A stretch of 64,000 bases of DNA from NCBI RefSeq assembly GCF_901709675.1, contig NC_051093.1, positions 496,001 through 560,000 of the forward strand, written 5' to 3'. The DNA comes from Syngnathus acus. Taxonomy: Eukaryota; Chordata; Actinopteri; Syngnathiformes; Syngnathidae. The position numbers were made by a program, and so were the translations under genes. This document shows, in pieces, positions 10,301 through 20,187 of the stretch (position 1 is its first letter; every line of letters begins with the position of its first letter). The notes beneath the pieces were generated by a model. That model was not told the DNA's origin. It saw only the letters and a list, made by a program, of their open reading frames with translations, and did not search any database.

Positions 10301-13300
10301 GGCTGTTGTCGCAATACTGCTGCCCCCCCATATATAAAAACAATTTTCTCAACGGATCTACACGATTCACGAAAATGATACTACCGACGAAAAAAAACCA
10401 CGGAAATCCGCGGATCCGTGGAAGATTCTCATCCCTGTTTTTTGCCAATAATTCAGTAAAGCAATCAAAACTGAACCACGTCTTCCCTCCTGCGTTATGA
10501 CCGACACCTGGGGTCGAAAAGAGCATAACCATCCGAGCCAAACCCTATACAGACCTCACGCTCCCCAACAATAGCGGTAACAGTTTGCATTATTTTATTG
10601 CAATGTTTTTCCTTATTCCAATTTGTTTCAAGACTAGTTAGACTTCACTTTGATGGTTAATACAGTTATTGCAATTTTGTCGTTTTATCACAGTAGATTG
10701 GTTTATTTGCATTTCAAAAACCAGAAGCCATTCATTTACAAATGTGATAGCACTTTAGTTTACATGTTCAGATATTAAGATGTGATAGACAGTTTTTGCA
10801 TGATTTGAATGAGGCAAAATAACATGCTTTTTCTCTCAAATATATTGTTATAATCATTTGTTTCAGATGTAATCATTTTCTGTATAAAAATTTGGTGTTC
10901 AAAAAGTCTTTTTTCAAACTTGAGTCTTGAAAAAGAGGGGGTTGTCTTATAATCAGGGTCGTCTTATATTCGGGCCAATACGGTAGTAACTTTCTTTTTT
11001 TTAACTAGGAGCACAGTGCTCCCTTCCCTGAAATTTTAGGAGGAGGAGGATTTACAGGCTCACATTTTTAATCAACTTGTGTCAATACTGACATTTGCAC
11101 TCCAGTTTAAAAGGGGCCAAAGTGTGGAGCCGCAACAAGATACTTTCAAGAGAAACAACAAATCGGCTTATTTACTGGTTGCACTTGAAAATATTAAATA
11201 TTCAAATTTGGCAATCGCTGAGCACGCCTTCTCGTGCCGCACAAGGCCGTATTGTGACGCCGTGGCCATCGCGTCTTTTGCAAACTTGAAACCTCAAGTG
11301 TGCGGATTAGCCAAAGTCCACGTAGGCCAGGTACTCACTTGTTAAGCTGCTCAAAGCAGGGCTCACACACACGGACCTCCTTCTCGATCCCAAACTTGGG
11401 GATGGTGGAATACTTGGAGGAACACTTGCCGCAGAAGATCTGGCCACAGGCTCGGCAATGGTGCTTGGAAAAAGACGAGAGAGAGCGCAAAATCCGGTTC
11501 AGGCTGCGAGCGCAGGTCATCAACGCCTCTGATTACAAGCAGCGGCTGAAAGAGCAGTGGCAAAGTCCATGTGGCGCCATGGCCCATTTACAGGCACGCC
11601 CCGCCTACCTTCCTTGTCATCACTCCAAACTGGACTCTGCACCGGTGGCATTCCTCAGCGTCCACCCAGTCCGGGGCCTGAACCGACAAAAAGGCGCATG
11701 CTATGTCTGATAGGGGCACGAGACAAAACGGAGCTTCCTCTTACAATAGCCGTAACAAATACGGCGCCCCCTCGAACCAATAGCCGAATCGGGTCCCCGA
11801 GCGCAATGGCGAAGTGGTTCAAATGCCGTTTTTTCCGTGCCACCCAAGTGTATGCGCCCCGCGGTCTCCTGAGCGCCCCGCGGTCTCCTGAGGCCAAACA
11901 AATGAACCGAAAGCGAAGGCAAATGCCTCACACTTTGCTACACAGCTTTTTGCTAAGCATACAACCACACAAACACCCCCCCCCCCAAATGGAGGTAATC
12001 TTACTTTTTCTGCGGAGAACATGGCGTCACTCTCCTTAAACTCAGGGAACACGTGACCTGTGGATGAGAAGCTTTGTGACGTCATCCGCTCGCTACCATG
12101 CCAAACAAAAGCGGGTCGACTGAGCTCCGAGACAGCCACCTACCTTCCACTTTCATGATCTGATAGGTGTCTTGCACCACTTTGTATTTGGGCTCGTTGC
12201 GGAAGGCGTGGGCCCAGGCTTGGATCAAGTAGAGGATTTTGCTACGGACGTTTGGTTCCGTCTGTTTCTGGTGCAAGGAAAATGACATTTTCAGCGCGCG
12301 CATGCGCGCACACACACGGACACGGACACAGTGTCTTGGCCAAAGTGTTGGGTCTGCTCACTCGCTGGCATGAAACACAATTACCATGGTAAATAGCATT
12401 GGCAAATCAATTTGCAGCACTTGAGTCACGACACCAATGCCACGTTGATTTCAATTTGTGCGTCAAGTGCGCAAAGGCCGCCTGGCTCTGGTTTCCTGGC
12501 GCTTTCACATTGCTCTTCATTAGCTGCTGCAGCGTTCATGATGGTGGTGTTACTTCAAACCACCGTGCTGTCGCGAAACGGATGGAGGTGCCGTTCCATC
12601 GAACGTGCCGCCGAGCGTCGTGACAACCCATCAAATGTTGGCAAGCTGGGAGGAGTTTGGACAAAATGCACTGGCGCTCGCCTGCATCTGAATCAAATGC
12701 ACACATCACCTTGCTGAGATCCTTCAGCTCCTCCATGGTTTGTTTACTCGCCACTTCATCATGAACAGTCTGCCCACAGTTCTTAACCACTGACTCCAGG
12801 ACCTGAAGAGGGAGGAAGCATCGTTTGTTACGCCATTGGCAACAACACGGCGCATAAAGATGACATTCTTTCACGTGTGCTTTTTCCCCTCAAACGGAAA
12901 CATCTTACCTCAAGTGCATAGAGGGCCACATGTGGATTTTTGTCAGTCAGCTTCTTCTTGATAGCACCAATTGCATACTTGGCCCTGATGGCAAGGACAT
13001 CGACCAATTCAATCAGAAAAAAAAATGTGGGAGAAGACAATCATCTCAAGACGGAGTGACCGACTGAGTGTCTCCCTGTCGAATGAGATCGCAGATTTGC
13101 AGGATGGATTCCCAGTCGGTCTCCAGCAGCAGCTGACTGGTGGCCTTATCTGGAAATAATCACAGAGGGGCGTGACGCGGCGAACCGACAAATTGTAATT
13201 ATCATTGACGAGCACGTTGAGCATCTCCGGGAGCGAGCTGCTCCATCGCAGGCTCCTCTTTGCATTGTCAAATGGCAATGCCGATAGGATTGCGAGCTTT

Positions 13301-13743
13301 ATTCAACGCCGCCTGATGGTAATGTGAATACGTGTTTCTATTCAAACGCGTGACCGGAATTCAAAGGCCATCTTGATTTTTTTTTTTTACAGTCGTTACC
13401 TAAGGAGACAGGGATTTTGACCATTTTAAAGGTCACGAGGCCAAGTAACAAAGAACAGCAATGGCTTAATTTTGCATAAGATGACGAAGCATCTCAAGTT
13501 GTCAAAAAAACATATCTTGGTGTCATATTTTGGGTAGTACACAAATCTGGGCTTTAACAGGCCTGTGTTGACTTAAAGCCAGTTTGACGTTTGACTCCTT
13601 CGGTGGGAAAACTACTGACATTGTTCTGTTTGTGGCTGGACATAAGTCCACACTGACATTCGCTTTAAACCGTCTTGCCACTGAGACAGACTATTTTGAT
13701 CATGATGGTGGCACTTAGTATGGCTTTAGGTAGAGTTTGGTTT

Positions 13744-13775
<32 letters not shown>

Positions 13776-14255
13776 GGTCTTTATTGCGAGACAATCTGAT
13801 CCAGAAGAAAAGCTTGACGTGGTCAAAAGAGGAATTCGAACTTTACGAAACATTTTGAATCACAGCTTGGTCGTCATGTTGACGTTGCTTTATTTCCATA
13901 AGGAGGCGAATGATGCGTGTGTTAACGTTACTTGCTCAAACTGACTAGTGTTCTTGTCGCACGTACGACTCACTTTAATAAAATGGACGCCATTATTCTC
14001 TTCGAACGTCGGTTGACACAATCTTGGATTGTAACGCCTCTTATGAACATGAGCGAGCTAATCAGGGCCTTCGGCGGCCGATTTTGTTAGCAGCCAGGCT
14101 AAAATTAGCTTGGCATTAGCGCCACGGCGTAAGTGAGTAACGACACACTGTTGAAAATCAGCGCACTTTGACCACACAAAGTCGACTGCTAACATGAGCG
14201 ATTATGAGCGCGACTTACCGAGGAGCCTCTCGAATGTACCTCCGCCTTTGCCCAT
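1516..14255 (-). CDS. hgs: HGS/Hrs, ESCRT-0 endosomal sorting protein (3' exons beyond window)
   Basis: Hepatocyte growth factor-regulated tyrosine kinase substrate binds PI3P and ubiquitinated cargo on early endosomes and recruits ESCRT-I. Fifteen exons join in frame (descending): 14255-14219 ([12 protein letters not shown]), 13149-13065, 12984-12909, 12802-12710, 12267-12144, 12057-12005, 11677-11609, 11463-11339, 2998-2914, 2829-2731, 2658-2560, 2490-2452, 2326-2162, 1975-1762 and 1688-1516. That is 512 codons with consistent phases and GT/AG ends. The VHS domain is in exons 1-6. The FYVE finger is in exons 7-8 (CHRCRVQFG, then [14 protein letters not shown]). The ubiquitin-interacting motif is in exon 10 ([19 protein letters not shown]). 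The Hrs helical/coiled-coil core is in exons 14-15. The proline/glutamine-rich tail with the clathrin box must lie left of the window. Exon 11's acceptor was chosen to match the family ([15 protein letters not shown]); an alternative AG lies upstream. Confidence 0.95.
3877..4032. repeat. GC-rich self-complementary minisatellite (GGGGGCC...GGCCCC)
   Basis: About seven degenerate units alternate GGGGGCC with GGCCCC, typically GGGGGCCACAGGCCCCTATT. Each unit is self-complementary, so single strands could fold into serial hairpins, and the G runs could form quadruplexes. It lies inside the CAGGG-terminated element in hgs intron 8 and is absent from that family's second copy. Confidence 0.85.
4227..4272. 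repeat. (TATC)n microsatellite, left part
   Basis: About 11 TATC/ATCT units end where Tc1 copy 2 begins. The array resumes after the element at 7329-7369, so the Tc1 copy inserted at one of the many TA targets in a pre-existing array. Confidence 0.95.
5157..6593 (+). mobile_element. 5'-truncated LINE with (ATG)n tail inserted in Tc1 copy 2
   Basis: The insert is bounded by two copies of a 46-bp segment of the Tc1 element (5111-5156 and 6594-6639), read as a long target-site duplication. It ends in a (GAT/ATG)n tail at 6574-6593, as RTE-like LINEs often do. The 5' end is truncated within the reverse transcriptase; the endonuclease is missing. Confidence 0.9.
5158..6579 (+). CDS. LINE reverse transcriptase, C-terminal part, with embedded PHD-like zinc finger
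   Basis: This is an open frame of about 473 codons from the ATG at 5158. RT motifs are visible: [39 protein letters not shown] and the catalytic [11 protein letters not shown]. Between the palm motif around NAAKSKVMV and the FCYLGDML motif there is a cysteine/histidine module at 5764-5898 ([25 protein letters not shown]; spacing C-x2-C, C-x2-C, H-x2-C, C-x2-C). The Rex3 copy at 24.2-25.9 kb has only about 25 residues at the equivalent place. The rest resembles the RT-distal region of RTE-like elements ([18 protein letters not shown]). The clade assignment is uncertain. Confidence 0.85.
   Translation: MVLERVLEKRVRTRVKVDEMQYGFMPGKGTTDAIFVIRQMQEKHQEKRKRLYFAFVDLEKAFDRVPREVVRWALRKSGVEEGLVKAVMALYCRACTTVRTGVGDSNGFEVRVGVHQGSVLSPLLFAIVMDVVSREVRGGLPWELLYADDLVLMAHSREDLARKLAAWKTCLEVKGMKVNAAKSKVMVGGAGLGVISQSGAWPCGVCGKGVQANSIRCKGCQRWVHRRCSGVKGSLLAASETFQCKRCRGEVAQADPAEQEGLVVDGEMYEVVDSFCYLGDMLNPDGGVDIAVTTRVRSGWKKFRELMPFLTSKAPSLKMRGQVYSACVRSSMTYGSEAWALKTEHEDKLNRAEMRMIRWMCGVSMREEKTSAELRQKIGVESIVDVVRRGRLRWYGHVVRKDENDWVKKVMSYNVEGTRPSGRPKKTWQMTVAADMKALGINHEMAMDRSRWKTAISRTQSNPAAPGKRTLKR
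7329..7369. repeat. (TATC)n microsatellite, right part
   Basis: Continuation of the array at 4227-4272 beyond Tc1 copy 2. The first TA at 7329-7330 is the right-hand target duplication. Confidence 0.95.
7509..9965 (+). mobile_element. L2-clade LINE, 5'-truncated, coding region decayed
   Basis: It is flanked by CCTTAATG at 7501-7508 and 9966-9973 (8-bp target duplication) inside the CAGGG-terminated element. It begins in the endonuclease C-terminus ([25 protein letters not shown]), passes through a broken reverse transcriptase ([11 protein letters not shown] near 8740; a YADDTTL-type remnant near 9000), and ends in the L2 C-terminal region ([31 protein letters not shown]). The 3' end has AATAAA and TGCCT repeats, as in fish L2. 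Stops and frameshifts near 8350, 8670, 8960 and 9025 make it a pseudogene. The longest open pieces are 7633-8352 and 9182-9796. Confidence 0.9.
12294..12317. repeat. Alternating purine-pyrimidine tract (CG/CA)
   Basis: An uninterrupted alternation of G/C and A/C steps next to hgs exon 5, including GCGCGCGCATGCGCGCACAC. Such tracts can adopt Z-DNA in supercoiled templates; no further role is visible. Confidence 0.7.
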
Positions 14256-14460
14256 AGTTGACCGAAAGTCTTCAAGTCGCTGTCGATGCGTGCGTGTGTT
14301 TGTATGTTTCTCCACTCACTATGCTTCTCACCGTTTTAGCACGGTGGCTAACAGCTAGCCTCAAGTAGCCACCGAACACTGAAACACAACGCACAGCTGT
14401 CCACTGGCTCCCACTTCCGCTGCACAAAATTCAACATGCCGAAGGGGTTAGCGCCCTCCT
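14256..14460 (-). promoter_or_regulatory. hgs 5' UTR and probable promoter
   Basis: This is the sequence directly upstream of the hgs start codon. It is richer in CpG than the following intergenic DNA, and I see no clear TATA box at a fixed distance, as is common for housekeeping genes. The transcription start is not determinable from sequence alone. Confidence 0.4.
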
Positions 14461-15722
14461 GCGTAAATACACAACACAACAACATTGACTCGAGTCAGTG
14501 ACGTACAAAAAAATGAATATAAATTACAGGTATCTAACTTTAAAAAGGGTAACTAACGTTTATGTTTTGCATCGTAACTTTATCCTAGCTGCAAATGGAC
14601 AACTGTGAATGTCTCCATGCCACGCAGCTGTTAATAAAAAAAAGAAAGAAAAAAGAATATCACTATGCACCTTCAAACCACACAAGAATTGAGGCAATTT
14701 TTTTTGTATTTTTATTTCAGTTCTTTTTTTATGGACTTACATAGATTAGTGGATTTCTAACTTTTTACGCAAAGTTCCTTCTAAAAAAAATTCATTTGCT
14801 GTGTATTTTAATCTAATTTAACTGAAGAGAAGTGCAGCGCCCATGTTCAAACTGCATGTTGTAGTGACATAGAATAATATAAAAATATATACTTTAAATG
14901 GGCTGAGCAATCGAAGGTCCAAAGCTAAAAATAAAAAAAATAAACGTATTACAACTTCATCTGTTATTTCTCAGCATTTTTTTTTCTGCGGAGATTAATC
15001 CAACGATGAAAATTCAAAATCCCATTCAGTGGCACCACCAGATCTGTGTAGCTCCGGTCGACGCGCTGCCCCGATTAGCAATTTATTGGCACCTCCTTAC
15101 TGTCTATTGTCACTTGAGATATGACTCACTTGCCTTACTGTATTCAACAGTGAGCCCCAATCAGCTTTGTTCCAGGCTGACGTCGGTCCTGTGCGAGTCA
15201 CTACCTGGCACCCGCCCGCATCACTGGGGCTCATTGTTTATCTGGTGCATCATCAACTCGAATTGTGTTTTTCCAGCTGCCGTTATCGGCATGCAAAAGA
15301 GCATAGTATATGGGTTTATTTTAAGCAGAATATAAGATTGCATTGCATTCTGTTCCCTCTGTACAGGCTGGAGGATGGCAAGGATGACACAACAATGCAT
15401 TATTCGATGGTTCTCGTGGGCCATGGCAAAAGCCACTGTGTTGCGTACTCGAAACAAGCAAGGATGGCTTCATTTCACAGACGAAAACACACTGTTGTTG
15501 ATAGATTGTAAGCCTCCCCCACCGCAAAAATTATGTCTAGAGTCTAAACTCTAGACTGTAATTCAGATTAATTTCATATTAGTAGGCGAGTGCCGTACGC
15601 TTCTGTGTTTACATTGTGACTTTTGTTTTGAAGCATGTATCAAGCCTTTTGAATGTTAGTGTAGTAAGTGTTTGGCAAAAATGGCACAAGAAAAATGTTT
15701 TATACGAGTAAAGGCCAAATGT
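14461..15722. other. Intergenic, no feature seen
   Basis: AT-rich spacer between hgs and the claudin gene. No ORF with family resemblance, no transposon terminus and no repeat array was recognised. Confidence 0.6.
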
Positions 15723-15728
15723 TTTATT
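15723..15728 (-). promoter_or_regulatory. Polyadenylation signal AATAAA for the claudin gene
   Basis: AATAAA on the minus strand, about 155 bp past the claudin stop codon, implying a short 3' UTR. Confidence 0.6.
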
Positions 15729-15881
15729 GTAATTTACAATGGCATACATACATGGAGGAAAAGGTTATTTGATCATACATGGAGTTCAATTTTCTCTAAG
15801 CCTGCCGGGAAATATTAAATATCAAGAGGGGGGTGAAACAGGCTCATCGTCACGGATCTCGGAGCCGGCCGGCCGGCGGTG

Positions 15882-16529
15882 TTAGACGTAGCCTTTGACC
15901 TGCGAGGCGGGTGCCCGACGGGGGCTGCTTTCTCCGCTACTGAAGGCGGGTGAGCCGGGCGCGCCGGGCGGACTGGAGCCGGCGTACAGCAGAGAGCCAC
16001 CGACCAGGAGCAATGCTGCCGCCCCCCAGCCCACATAGAGCCCCGGGCCCAGTTCACGCTTGTGCGGGGCGGCCACATGCGGGTCGTAGAAATCCCGGAT
16101 GATGGAGTGGGCGGTCCAGCAGACGGGCACCAGAAAGAGAAAGCCGGCCACGGCAAAGAGTACCCCCGAGATACGGGCGATGCGCGCCTTGAGGCTGCTG
16201 AGCCCCACGCACTTGGTGCACTTGACCCCGAGCACCCCGAGAGCCAGGGCCACGGCGCACAGCATGACCGAGAGCACCGTCAGGCCCCGGGCGGCCTGCA
16301 TGTCGCTGGGCAGCGCCAGCATGCTGTCGTAGACCTTGCACTGGATCTGACCCGTGCTCTGCACGATGCAAGTCATCCACAGGCCTTCCCAGATGATCTG
16401 AGCGGTCACCAAGTTGTTGCCGATGAAGGCGGTGACCCGCCACAGCGGCACCAGGATCACCACCGCCCCGGCCACCCAGCCTAGGATGGACATGATGAGG
16501 CCGACCAGCTGCATGCCCGTTGTGGCCAT
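15882..16529 (-). CDS. Claudin, single-exon, claudin-3/4-like
   Basis: Four-transmembrane tight-junction protein that seals or forms paracellular pores. The ATG at 16529 gives 215 residues starting MATTGMQLVGLIMS, the usual length. The claudin signature in the first extracellular loop is intact (WEGLWMTCIVQSTGQIQC, i.e. W-x2-L-W-x2-C followed by C). Hydrophobic segments fit four membrane spans: about residues 8-28, 78-98, 117-137 and 160-180. The cytoplasmic tail ends KGYV, a C-terminal YV that matches the PDZ-binding motif used to bind ZO proteins. The lack of introns and the QIIWEGLWM region favour the claudin-3/4/5/6/9 group; the fish paralogue cannot be fixed by eye. Confidence 0.93.
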   Translation of the reverse strand: MATTGMQLVGLIMSILGWVAGAVVILVPLWRVTAFIGNNLVTAQIIWEGLWMTCIVQSTGQIQCKVYDSMLALPSDMQAARGLTVLSVMLCAVALALGVLGVKCTKCVGLSSLKARIARISGVLFAVAGFLFLVPVCWTAHSIIRDFYDPHVAAPHKRELGPGLYVGWGAAALLLVGGSLLYAGSSPPGAPGSPAFSSGESSPRRAPASQVKGYV

Positions 16530-17730
<1,201 letters not shown>

Positions 17731-17770
17731 GGGCGCCACAGACGGCAAAGGATTCTTGCCGCCATTCCCA

Positions 17771-19456
17771 TCAGATGCTGCAAAAAGCCGAGCTAATGAC
17801 GAGCGGCTGTGCATTCTTGCCAGCGTGCAGCCGGCCGGGACAGAAGAAGGGGTGCAGGCTGTCTGTGAAGGTCTCGATGAAGGTGTAAATGTGGACACCC
17901 GTGTCGGCGCAGTAGAACGAGACATGACCTTCGGCGTAATCCACAAAGATGCCCACTTTGCGTGGCCTCTGCTACAGCACAACATCCGGAGAGTCGTTGG
18001 CAACGTAGCGTCTGTCCGCCTTCAGGCTGAGAGTCCAGAAGCCATTGGTGGGGCAGACGCCGAAGCAGCCCTTCCTGTTGATGGAGCTGCAGACGGCACC
18101 CAAGCTCCACTCTGTCTTCTCGCCGACCTTCACCTCCCAGTAGGCCCTTCCGCCGCTGAAGCGCTCCTCGCCGAGGACATTCGCCACACGCTCAAAGTGT
18201 TTGGGGTAGTCCGCCACCTCGCGGCGCTTGTCACTCTGCCGCACCTGTTTTCTGTCGTCGGAGAGCCACAGAGTGGGGTGGGCCGTCTGGGCGCTTAGAT
18301 TCACGTCCACTGGAACAAAGGCAGGCAGGTCAAAGTGCTGGAGCGGGGAAGAAAACGTGTCTGAATTGGCAGGGGTTTTTTCGAGGGGGGGGAGAGTCTG
18401 ATTGAAAAGGACTCGAACACAAATTTGTGTCCGTGCAGATAAAGACTCACCAAAGTATCTCTCAATTCGTTTCAGTTCTGCAAGTAAAAACAAGATCAAT
18501 GCCAGCTTAGCGTCAGATGCTCACTTTAAATGCGGTCAAAATGGACCTGATTTGGACAGCCTGTTGACCTCCGCCTTTATCTTGGCCATCATTTCCGACA
18601 GCGCTCTCCTGGTGACCCCGAGACAAGGGTCGCTTTCTCGGGTAATCATGGACCAATCCTTAAATTGGACCGGATGTCCGTCCCGCGCAACATTCGGGAA
18701 GAGACAAAAGGGCTTTGGGCGGGCGCTCAACAAACGTCACGGTTCGCTCGCGGCGGCTGGCAAGACTTACCGTGGAATTTTTTTCAGGTGTCAGGGAGTC
18801 AGGTTCGGCAGTCTCCTTTGTCAGTTGCCCAATTTCCCGCTCCAGCTCCTTCACCAGGCTCTCCACTTTCTTCTGCTCGTTCCCTCAATGCCCGCCGCCA
18901 CCACCTTGTGGCTCTTCTCCATGGCGCCGACCAGGGCTGAGAAGACTCTCTGGCTCTCGCACACTTCTCGGCGGTAAGAGTTCTGATTGATCCGCACAAA
19001 AGCATCAGAAATGCCATGCAGTAATTATTTGGCAGTGGCCTTCAACTTTACCTTTCGGAGCTTTTATGTTTTTCTCAAGTGAAAAGGGTTTTTGGTCGAC
19101 ATGTGCCCTGCATTGGGCTGGCAAGCAGTCCAGCTTGCACGGCTTTCTCACCCCAGTGAGGGAAGAAGCCACACGCAAAGGGGAGAGATGCACTGGAAAA
19201 GAAGAAGGCACCTTCTCCTGCAGCGGCTCCTGTCGGAGATTTGGGCCAGGACGCGATTGACGCTGATGTCGGGCCTGTTGGCAAAGAGTCTCCTGCAGCG
19301 CGGGCAGTACGTGGACCGGTGTTGCGTCCAGTGGTGGCAAAGGCAGGCCAGGCATAAGCTGTGCCCGCACGGTGTGGTGACTGGGCCGCTGAAGACCTCC
19401 TCGCACAGAGAGCACAGCAGGGACTTCTCGGGGAGGAGTCCGACAGGCGACGCCAT
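17771..19456 (-). pseudogene. TRIM-like RING/coiled-coil/B30.2 gene with disruptions
   Basis: TRIM proteins are RING-type ubiquitin ligases, often antiviral in fish. The RING exon starts at the ATG at 19456 (MASPVGLLPEK) and carries CSLCEEVF, CGHSLCLACL and CPRC. A coiled-coil exon lies at about 18982-18771 (REVCESQRVFSALV, then VESLVKELEREIGQL in another frame), so a single-base frameshift lies near 18885. Further pieces: about 18700-18545 (WSMITRESDPCLGVTRRALS), a small exon near 18475-18450 (LKRIERYFG) and the PRY/SPRY exon 18337-17771 (LWLSDDRKQVR, YWEVKVGE, GIFVDYAEGHVSFY). An in-frame TAG at 17972-17974 interrupts the SPRY domain in mid-fold. No B-box was found. Two independent lesions argue for a pseudogene; assembly error or a null allele remains possible. 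Confidence 0.75.
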
Positions 19457-19874
19457 GGCTGCCGCCGGGAAAGGTTCAAAAAGGTTGTTAGCAGCGTAGG
19501 CGCCGTCCTCGCTGTCCGTCACCTCCAAATGATGTTGCAACGGCCCCTTACTGGTAATTCCTCGGTCGTGTTCTGACAACGGACGCCCCGTTGTGCTGGC
19601 TACTGCCGTGGTTCAGATTGAGCTGCTCCCCACTCAGGAACAAAGAATGGAGGGTCGCAGCTGTTTGGAATGTACAAAGCATATGGACCAACAGGTCCAT
19701 GCCACACACGCGGGCGACGTATGACAAAATCCTGCTCTGCTCGTGTTATGTGCAGTTGTCTTCTGGCTGGTTGACAAGTCTGGCTCACAAGTCTGCTCGT
19801 ACCTCCCCGCAGGCTCGAGGCAAACAAGGAAGTCGAGTTCTCAAGTTTCCAAGGTGTGTTGCCTCATTGGCGCT

Positions 19875-20018
19875 CTGGACTACAACAATGAGGGGAGGGG
19901 CCTCGACAAACAACGGCGCCCTGGACTACAACAATGAGGGGAGGGGCCTCGACAAACAACGGCGCCCTGGACTAGAACAATGAGGGGAGGGGAATCGTCA
20001 AACAGCGGCGCTCTGGAC
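19875..20018. repeat. 46-bp minisatellite, just over three units
   Basis: CTGGAC recurs at 19875, 19921, 19967 and 20013, exactly 46 bp apart. The first two units are near-identical (ACAATGAGGGGAGGGGCCTC) and the third has diverged. It lies between the TRIM-like and AIG1-like genes. Confidence 0.93.
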
Positions 20019-20187
20019 GAGAACAAACTCCACATGAAATGGGGGGCAGCTTGAATTTCCATGATTTGAAAGAGCATTTTAAACATTTCTCCAGTTCCAA
20101 TTTGCTAACAAGGGTCTCGGGTGCGGTGAGTGCAGTTGCCTTCACTTTACGGGAATGAAATGTGGCCGTTGTTTTCTTTGCACTCCG

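Larger units (their letters stand above)
3827..10437. mobile_element. Putative DNA transposon family (CAGGGATGAGAA termini), copy 1, split by later insertions
   Basis: It starts CAGGGATGAGAAC at 3827 and ends GATTCTCATCCCTG at 10437, flanked by TTTTTT on both sides, consistent with a 6-bp target duplication. Interior blocks match the uninterrupted copy at 55267-55714: 7370-7508 (shared ATCATGACAA and ACATGTAACATCATGTTAC blocks) and 9966-10437 (shared GCGCCGCGACCTCCATAGCT and the terminal palindrome). Between the blocks lie a GGGGCC minisatellite, a TATC array with a Tc1 element, and an L2 element. No coding capacity is seen. Confidence 0.7.
3102..10985. mobile_element. Candidate DNA transposon with 27-bp perfect terminal inverted repeats, in hgs intron 8
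   Basis: The left end at 3102 reads TA then CCGTATTGGCCCGAATATAA and continues GACGA. The right end at 10985 is the exact reverse complement, so 27 bp match including the flanking TA, which may be the target duplication. The left end is followed by a second GTCTTACATTCGGGG-type sub-terminal motif, and the right end by a matching GTCTTATAATCAGGG motif. No transposase of this element is visible. Most of the interior is later insertions (3827-10437). It could instead be two facing solo ends, but the perfect match favours one element. Confidence 0.6.

Noticed and set aside
13745-13780. GT/G run near 13750 as a regulatory element
   Set aside because: Simple low-complexity tract in an hgs intron with no supporting motif.
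16054-16484. Long plus- and minus-strand open frames overlapping the claudin gene
   Set aside because: GC-rich codon use gives spurious open frames; only the minus frame with the W-x2-L-W-C-C signature is claudin.
17972-17974. TAG in the SPRY domain as selenocysteine/readthrough signal
   Set aside because: Selenocysteine uses TGA, and no readthrough context or structure is evident; the coiled-coil frameshift also supports loss of function.
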